Below the pieces are notes generated by a model. It ran no database searches. It had not been told where the DNA came from and worked only from the letters and a program-made list of their open reading frames with translations. From positions 423,480 to 487,479 of the forward strand of contig JAXMAV010000004.1 in the NCBI GenBank assembly GCA_046350255.1: 64,000 bases of DNA, in the 5' to 3' direction. Made by a program: the position numbers and the translations under genes. Position 1 is the first letter of the stretch. Each line of letters opens with the position of its first letter. The DNA comes from CALDUY01 sp046350255 (GTDB lineage Bacteria > Planctomycetota > Planctomycetia > Gemmatales > Gemmataceae). Positions 60,906 through 64,000 of this stretch are shown in pieces.

Positions 60906-61414
60906 CAGACCTCAGCTGACAGGACTCAGTAGAGCATACCTGTGGCCAGGTGGTTTCCCACGGTTTTCCTGCGGGCGAACCTCGAATCATCGAGAGCGGC
61001 CAACCAGCGTGGGGTAGCAGACACAAGGGGAGTGCAGGAGGAGCATCCCGGGAAAGAAGACGCGCGAGGCTTTGACGTTCCGGGGTGCTTCATGGTCGCC
61101 TCAGCTCACCTGCCCAGCGGCACGAGGGGCTACGACTCGCCGAACGAATCGATGCAATTCCCCAGGGAATGCGCCACGATCGGGATAGCCCCGGCGCGCA
61201 ACCTCGAACCCGGAGCCTGCTACCAGAAACTCAGGCCCCATTCTCGCTCTCGACCTCGGCTAATACAAGTCAGTCGCGGGTGCTTATTCGCGCCAGGACG
61301 GCTTCGACACCGTCCCCGCTTCCCGCGTGGCCCTGCTGGTCCGGCTCCTACTTACCAGCGAGGCCGTTCCGGCTGCGCCCAAACCTTGCCCTCAGCCAGG
61401 AGGAACCCCAAACA
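60906..61414. other. Intergenic region, no convincing gene
   Basis: This 509-bp stretch has only frames with poor codon use. It shares short matches with 63230-63560 (for example ATTCTCGCTCTCGA and GCTTCATGGTCG), so both may hold remnants of a common ancestral sequence. No RNA gene or promoter is evident. Confidence 0.4.
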
Positions 61415-61975
61415 TCAGGGATGGTGAGGCTTCACCTCACTCGTCTCCTCTGCAGCGCCTGGATCGCCGTCTGAGACCGCGTACCGCAACTGCACCACCC
61501 CGCCCGGGAAGGAGTGACACGCGAGAAGCCGCAATCGCCCGCCGGGGCCGGGCCGGAACAGTGGCACCCCGGCCCCGAGGAGTACTGGCACCACGGTCAC
61601 GATGTACTCCTCGATCAGTCCAGCCGCGCGGTACGCCTCGAACAACTGCGACCCGCCGACCAGCCAGATCCGTCCGCTCAGGGCGGCGGCCGCCTCCGTC
61701 GGCCCGGCGGCTGGCAGCACGTCTGGCGGGGCGTCGGGCAGCGGCCGGGAGGTGACCACCCGGCACGGCTTACCAGGGTACGGCCAGGGGCCGAACCCCA
61801 GCACCTGGTCGTAGGTGCGGCGGCCCATGATCAGCCCGCCGACCGTCGCCAGGAATGCGGCGTACCCGTAGTCCTCGGCCGGCGACTGGAACGGGGCCAG
61901 CCAGTCGACCCCACCATCGGGGGCGGCAATGTAGCCGTCCACGCTGGATGCAACGTAGTACACCGCCTTCGCCAT
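61415..61975 (-). CDS. DHFR/RibD-like family protein
   Basis: Protein of 186 aa in the dihydrofolate-reductase-like superfamily: AVYYVASSVDGYIAAPDGGV at the start, GGLIMGRRTYDQVLGFG, and SGRIWLVGGSQLFEAYRAAG match the nucleotide and substrate segments of the RibD C-terminal type. The ATG at 61973-61975 has GGAGGA 7 nt upstream. It is not the essential folA type; these proteins reduce diverse substrates or are uncharacterised. The leader upstream is the first copy of the repeat found at 63156. Confidence 0.87.
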   Translation of the reverse strand: MAKAVYYVASSVDGYIAAPDGGVDWLAPFQSPAEDYGYAAFLATVGGLIMGRRTYDQVLGFGPWPYPGKPCRVVTSRPLPDAPPDVLPAAGPTEAAAALSGRIWLVGGSQLFEAYRAAGLIEEYIVTVVPVLLGAGVPLFRPGPGGRLRLLACHSFPGGVVQLRYAVSDGDPGAAEETSEVKPHHP

Positions 61976-61982
61976 TGATGCG

Positions 61983-62070
61983 TCCTCCGCTGTCGAAAGC
62001 ATGCCTGCAAGCCACGGGCAAACGCCCCTCGCTGGAAGGTGCCCCAGCGGCGCACCCCGAACCCGAAGCT
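61983..62070 (-). repeat. Leader repeat, copy 1
   Basis: About 88 bp that align without gaps to 63156-63243, with roughly 80 identical positions. It contains two hairpins, GGGC-AAAC-GCCC and CGCTGG/CCAGCG. It ends 7 bp before the DHFR-family start and supplies the ribosome-binding region of that gene. Confidence 0.8.
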
Positions 62071-62198
62071 GGCCAGGTATCTGGGACCCTTCTCTCTCCT
62101 AATGGGCGCGAGGCACCATCAACCCCGGAACGCCTACAGGCATGCCGAGTTAGCTACCTCGGATGCTTCGGTGAAAGTGCGCCCACCCCGGCACCTGC

Positions 62199-62657
62199 TT
62201 ACTTTTTGACCCGCTCATAGACGAGGAGTACTCGGCCGGAACCCGGTTTGGTTGTGAAGTCCGTCGGCCGCCGTGACTCTTCGGCCGGTACCACAGTGCT
62301 GAAGCAGATCGTTAGCCTGGCCCCTTCCAGTTTGTAGATGCCGAACCGTTCCTGGCCGCCCTTCCCCTCCCCCCTGGTCCGGAAGTCGATCCACCTGGGA
62401 TTCTTCGCCGGGGTCAGCTTGAACGGCTGGCGGACCTCCTTCTCGCCTGCGTCGGGTTCGTCCCACATCTGGTCGCCCTGGACCACCATCACCTGTTTGG
62501 CAAAACCCCGCTTCTTCACGATCCCATCGCTGTCCTCCGCGTCTACGAGCTTCCAGCGTCCCTGGAGGGCTGTCGGGGCCGCCTTGTCGTCCGCCACGAC
62601 CAGGTGCGCCACGGACAGGAGCACGGCCACCACACCAATCCTGAACACGCGAGCCAC
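62199..62657 (-). CDS. TIGR03067-like exported lipocalin-type protein
   Basis: Protein of 152 aa with a GTG start (62655-62657) and GGGAGG just upstream. A signal peptide (VARVFRIGVVAVLLSVAHLV) is followed by ALQGRWKLVDAEDSDGI, then a beta-barrel with a late ERFGIYKLEGARLTICF and a C-terminal GSGRVLLVYERVKK. This layout matches the TIGR03067 family of planctomycete proteins (lipocalin-like, often with sigma factor genes). Ligand unknown. Confidence 0.85.
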   Translation of the reverse strand: MARVFRIGVVAVLLSVAHLVVADDKAAPTALQGRWKLVDAEDSDGIVKKRGFAKQVMVVQGDQMWDEPDAGEKEVRQPFKLTPAKNPRWIDFRTRGEGKGGQERFGIYKLEGARLTICFSTVVPAEESRRPTDFTTKPGSGRVLLVYERVKK

Positions 62658-63040
62658 AAGGCACCTCCCTCACGGAACAACCCACCTCGGTAGTCGGCGA
62701 GCTACCGACGCGATTCGGGTTGCAGGAATGAATCCACATGCCGTCTGCTGCCGGGCGGATCGTGACGTCTCCGGCTCATTCCCCAGTCCAACACAGGCGA
62801 GGCGCATGGCACGAACTCGCCGATGCTGTGGACCTCATGGACGGAAAAAAGTCTAACGAGAGGGGAAATGGCTGTCAACCGCCGAGAGCACTGAATCGGT
62901 ACCGGCTCCCAGCCACCGTTCCGACCTCATCACCGGCTTCCCCCGGTCGACCATGCTCCCCAGGGGGGAGAAGTACGAACCTCGAAACAGCAACATGCCG
63001 ACCTCGTCAGGTGACGCCTCTGGATCGGCGACGCCGGGGG
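62658..63040. other. Intergenic region, no convincing gene
   Basis: This 383-bp spacer holds a small inverted repeat (CGGTAG/CTACCG with an 8-nt loop, near 62690-62710) close to the TIGR03067 gene start. Open frames here have no family resemblance. Confidence 0.4.
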
Positions 63041-63175
63041 TCAGGGCGTTTGTAGTAGGCCAAACACGTCTATCACCGTTCGCACAAGCATCCACGCGCC
63101 CAACACCATCGCAAGGGCCAGAAGCACCTTCTTCCGAATATCTGCTGTCAAGTCATCCTCTACTGCCGAAAGCAT
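63041..63175 (-). CDS. Small single-helix membrane protein
   Basis: Short gene of 44 aa (MLSAVEDDLTADIRKK, then a membrane helix VLLALAMVLGAWMLVRTVI). The ATG at 63173-63175 lies within the repeat. By comparison with the other repeat copy, where GGAGGA precedes the DHFR start, a TTG at 63151 (GAGGA 4 nt upstream) could also be the start, giving a 36-aa protein. The longer frame from 63469 is unlikely. A one-helix protein of this size may be a membrane regulator or small toxin, but no evidence favours either. Confidence 0.45.
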   Translation of the reverse strand: MLSAVEDDLTADIRKKVLLALAMVLGAWMLVRTVIDVFGLLQTP

Positions 63176-63243
63176 GCCTGCAAGCCACGGGCAAACGCCC
63201 CTCGCTGGAGGGTGCCCCAGCGGCGCACCCCGTACCCGGAGCC
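63156..63243 (-). repeat. Leader repeat, copy 2
   Basis: Second copy of the ~88-bp repeat, 1,173 bp from copy 1 and in the same orientation. The central 40 bp or so are identical. It overlaps the start of the small membrane protein gene, as copy 1 precedes the DHFR-family gene. Confidence 0.8.
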
Positions 63244-63651
63244 TGCCAGTCCACCACGGGACTTGCCTCTCATGGACACTGGCTACATTCTCGCTCTCGA
63301 TCGGGGCCCATGTAAGCCTGTCGCCTGGGCCTACCAGTGCCGGGGATGTCACGGTCCTCAGGCGACCGGCCCACAAGGAGTCGAGTGCGACCCAACAGCG
63401 TGAGGTTGGCATCAGGTAGGCGAAGGCGAAGCGTTCCACGCGGGACGTGCAGAGCGATATTTCCCGCAACCACCCTCAGCCCTGGGGAGAAAGGCCGTGG
63501 CGGGAAACATCGCCCAGAAAGCAGAACATGGACACTGGACAGCCGGGGGGCTTCATGGTCGAACCAGGCTCAGCAGTCGCGCCCCGCTCGCAATCCTACA
63601 AAACCCAGGAAGCGAACAGGCGGCCCCGGCTCGTTGTAGCGGATGGCTCGC
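63244..63651. other. Intergenic region, no convincing gene
   Basis: A 43-residue plus-strand frame near 63272 (MDTGYILALDRGPCKPVAWA and further Cys pairs) might be a gene remnant, but it lacks a known family and a good ribosome-binding site. Nothing else is supported. Confidence 0.35.
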
Positions 63652-64000
63652 CTATTTTTTCGCCTTGACGTGTTCAAGGATAAAGTGCTGGTTGTCGTTC
63701 TCGCCATTTTTGTATCCGTACTGGATAAGTGCCGCCTTGCGATCTTTCTTCTCTTCCGCCACGTCGAGCACGAGTCCGCTGTGTCGCGCCTTGATCACGT
63801 AGGCTTGCCCCTTCTTCTCCAGCGACCACTGCTGGTTCTCGCCGTCGTCGCCGGCGTCCCACTGGATGATGGGAGCGCCTTCCTCCTTCGAGCCACTCGA
63901 GACGTTCAGTGCCTTACCAGTCTTGCGATTCACGATCTTGTAGTAGTCACCCACCTTGACGAACTTCCACTGCTGGAGTAGCTTCGGGCCGGGTACGACC
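63652..64000 (-). CDS. Ricin-type beta-trefoil lectin domain, 3' part (5' end off the right edge)
   Basis: The frame is open from base 63999 to a stop at 63652, so the N-terminus lies outside the window. At least 115 residues show the repeated QxW motif of ricin-B-type trefoils: LLQQWKFVKVGDYYKIVN, then ENQQWSLEKKGQAYVI and a last NDNQHFILEHV, with VNRKTGKALNVSSGS and HSGLVLDVAE as lobe starts. Such domains bind carbohydrates and are usually attached to secreted enzymes. A GTG at 63954 would give a shorter protein, but the upstream QQWKF belongs to the same fold, so the gene is longer. Confidence 0.8.
   Translation of the reverse strand, partial: VVPGPKLLQQWKFVKVGDYYKIVNRKTGKALNVSSGSKEEGAPIIQWDAGDDGENQQWSLEKKGQAYVIKARHSGLVLDVAEEKKDRKAALIQYGYKNGENDNQHFILEHVKAKK

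Noticed and set aside
61983..63243. CRISPR array
   Set aside because: Only two repeat units 1.17 kb apart with genes between them; no spacer structure and no cas genes.
63262..63402. Transposase fragment (43-residue frame starting MDTGYILALD)
   Set aside because: No catalytic motif, terminal repeat or ribosome-binding site; too short to assign.

Overview
The window is GC-rich chromosomal DNA from a planctomycete, most likely of the Gemmataceae. The evidence is a set of planctomycete signature families: a planctomycete-style microcompartment cluster, a DUF1559 pilin-like protein, a PVC-type CxxCH/dehydrogenase protein with HEAT-like repeats, a TIGR02996-type protein, a TIGR03067-type lipocalin-like protein, WD40 proteins and DapL. 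No rRNA, CRISPR array, integrase or transposase was recognised.

Region 1 (1-3.24 kb, minus strand) is the start of a bacterial microcompartment operon: a DeoR regulator with a clear promoter and overlapping operator, PduL, two BMC-H shell proteins and acetate kinase, which runs off the left edge. Region 2 (3.58-10.7 kb, plus strand) has an outer-membrane protein, a YchF-like GTPase, then an HSP90-like ATPase translationally coupled to three paralogous TPR-like proteins. Region 3 (10.7-16.6 kb, minus strand) has a membrane protein, the large CxxCH/dehydrogenase protein, a HEAT-repeat protein, and an enoyl-CoA hydratase/AtuA-like pair.

Region 4 (16.86-37.5 kb, almost all plus strand) is the unusual part. 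An HK97-type DNA-packaging and capsid module (AlpA-like HTH, large terminase, portal, prohead protease, major capsid protein, head-tail connector, terminase-small-subunit-like protein) has no recognisable tail, lysis, replication or integrase genes. Between portal and protease sit a glutamate dehydrogenase and a 2,348-residue hybrid histidine kinase. Downstream of the head genes are a KTSC-like protein, a frameshifted secreted trypsin-like protease, and a ParB-like protein followed by an ABC-ATPase/GNAT fusion that may be a DNA base-modification module. It looks like a domesticated prophage, gene-transfer-agent-like particle or capsid-forming satellite, and is the best candidate for an undescribed system here.

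Region 5 (37.6-51.9 kb) holds two exported TPR-like proteins, an autonomous tRNA-Ala(CGC) gene with promoter and terminator, a second membrane-bound hybrid histidine kinase, a WD40/DUF1559/WD40 cluster, a proline-rich outer-membrane protein, a coiled-coil membrane protein and an NAD-dependent epimerase. Region 6 (52.1-57.8 kb) has two exported proteins of unknown function, an ECF-like sigma factor, DapL (lysine/peptidoglycan synthesis), YggS and YggU, a single-domain response regulator and a small beta-rich protein. Region 7 (58-64 kb) is gene-sparse: zinc-ribbon membrane proteins, a GyrI-like protein, an exported esterase, a DHFR-family protein, a TIGR03067-like protein, a duplicated ~88-bp leader repeat and a partial ricin-type lectin gene.
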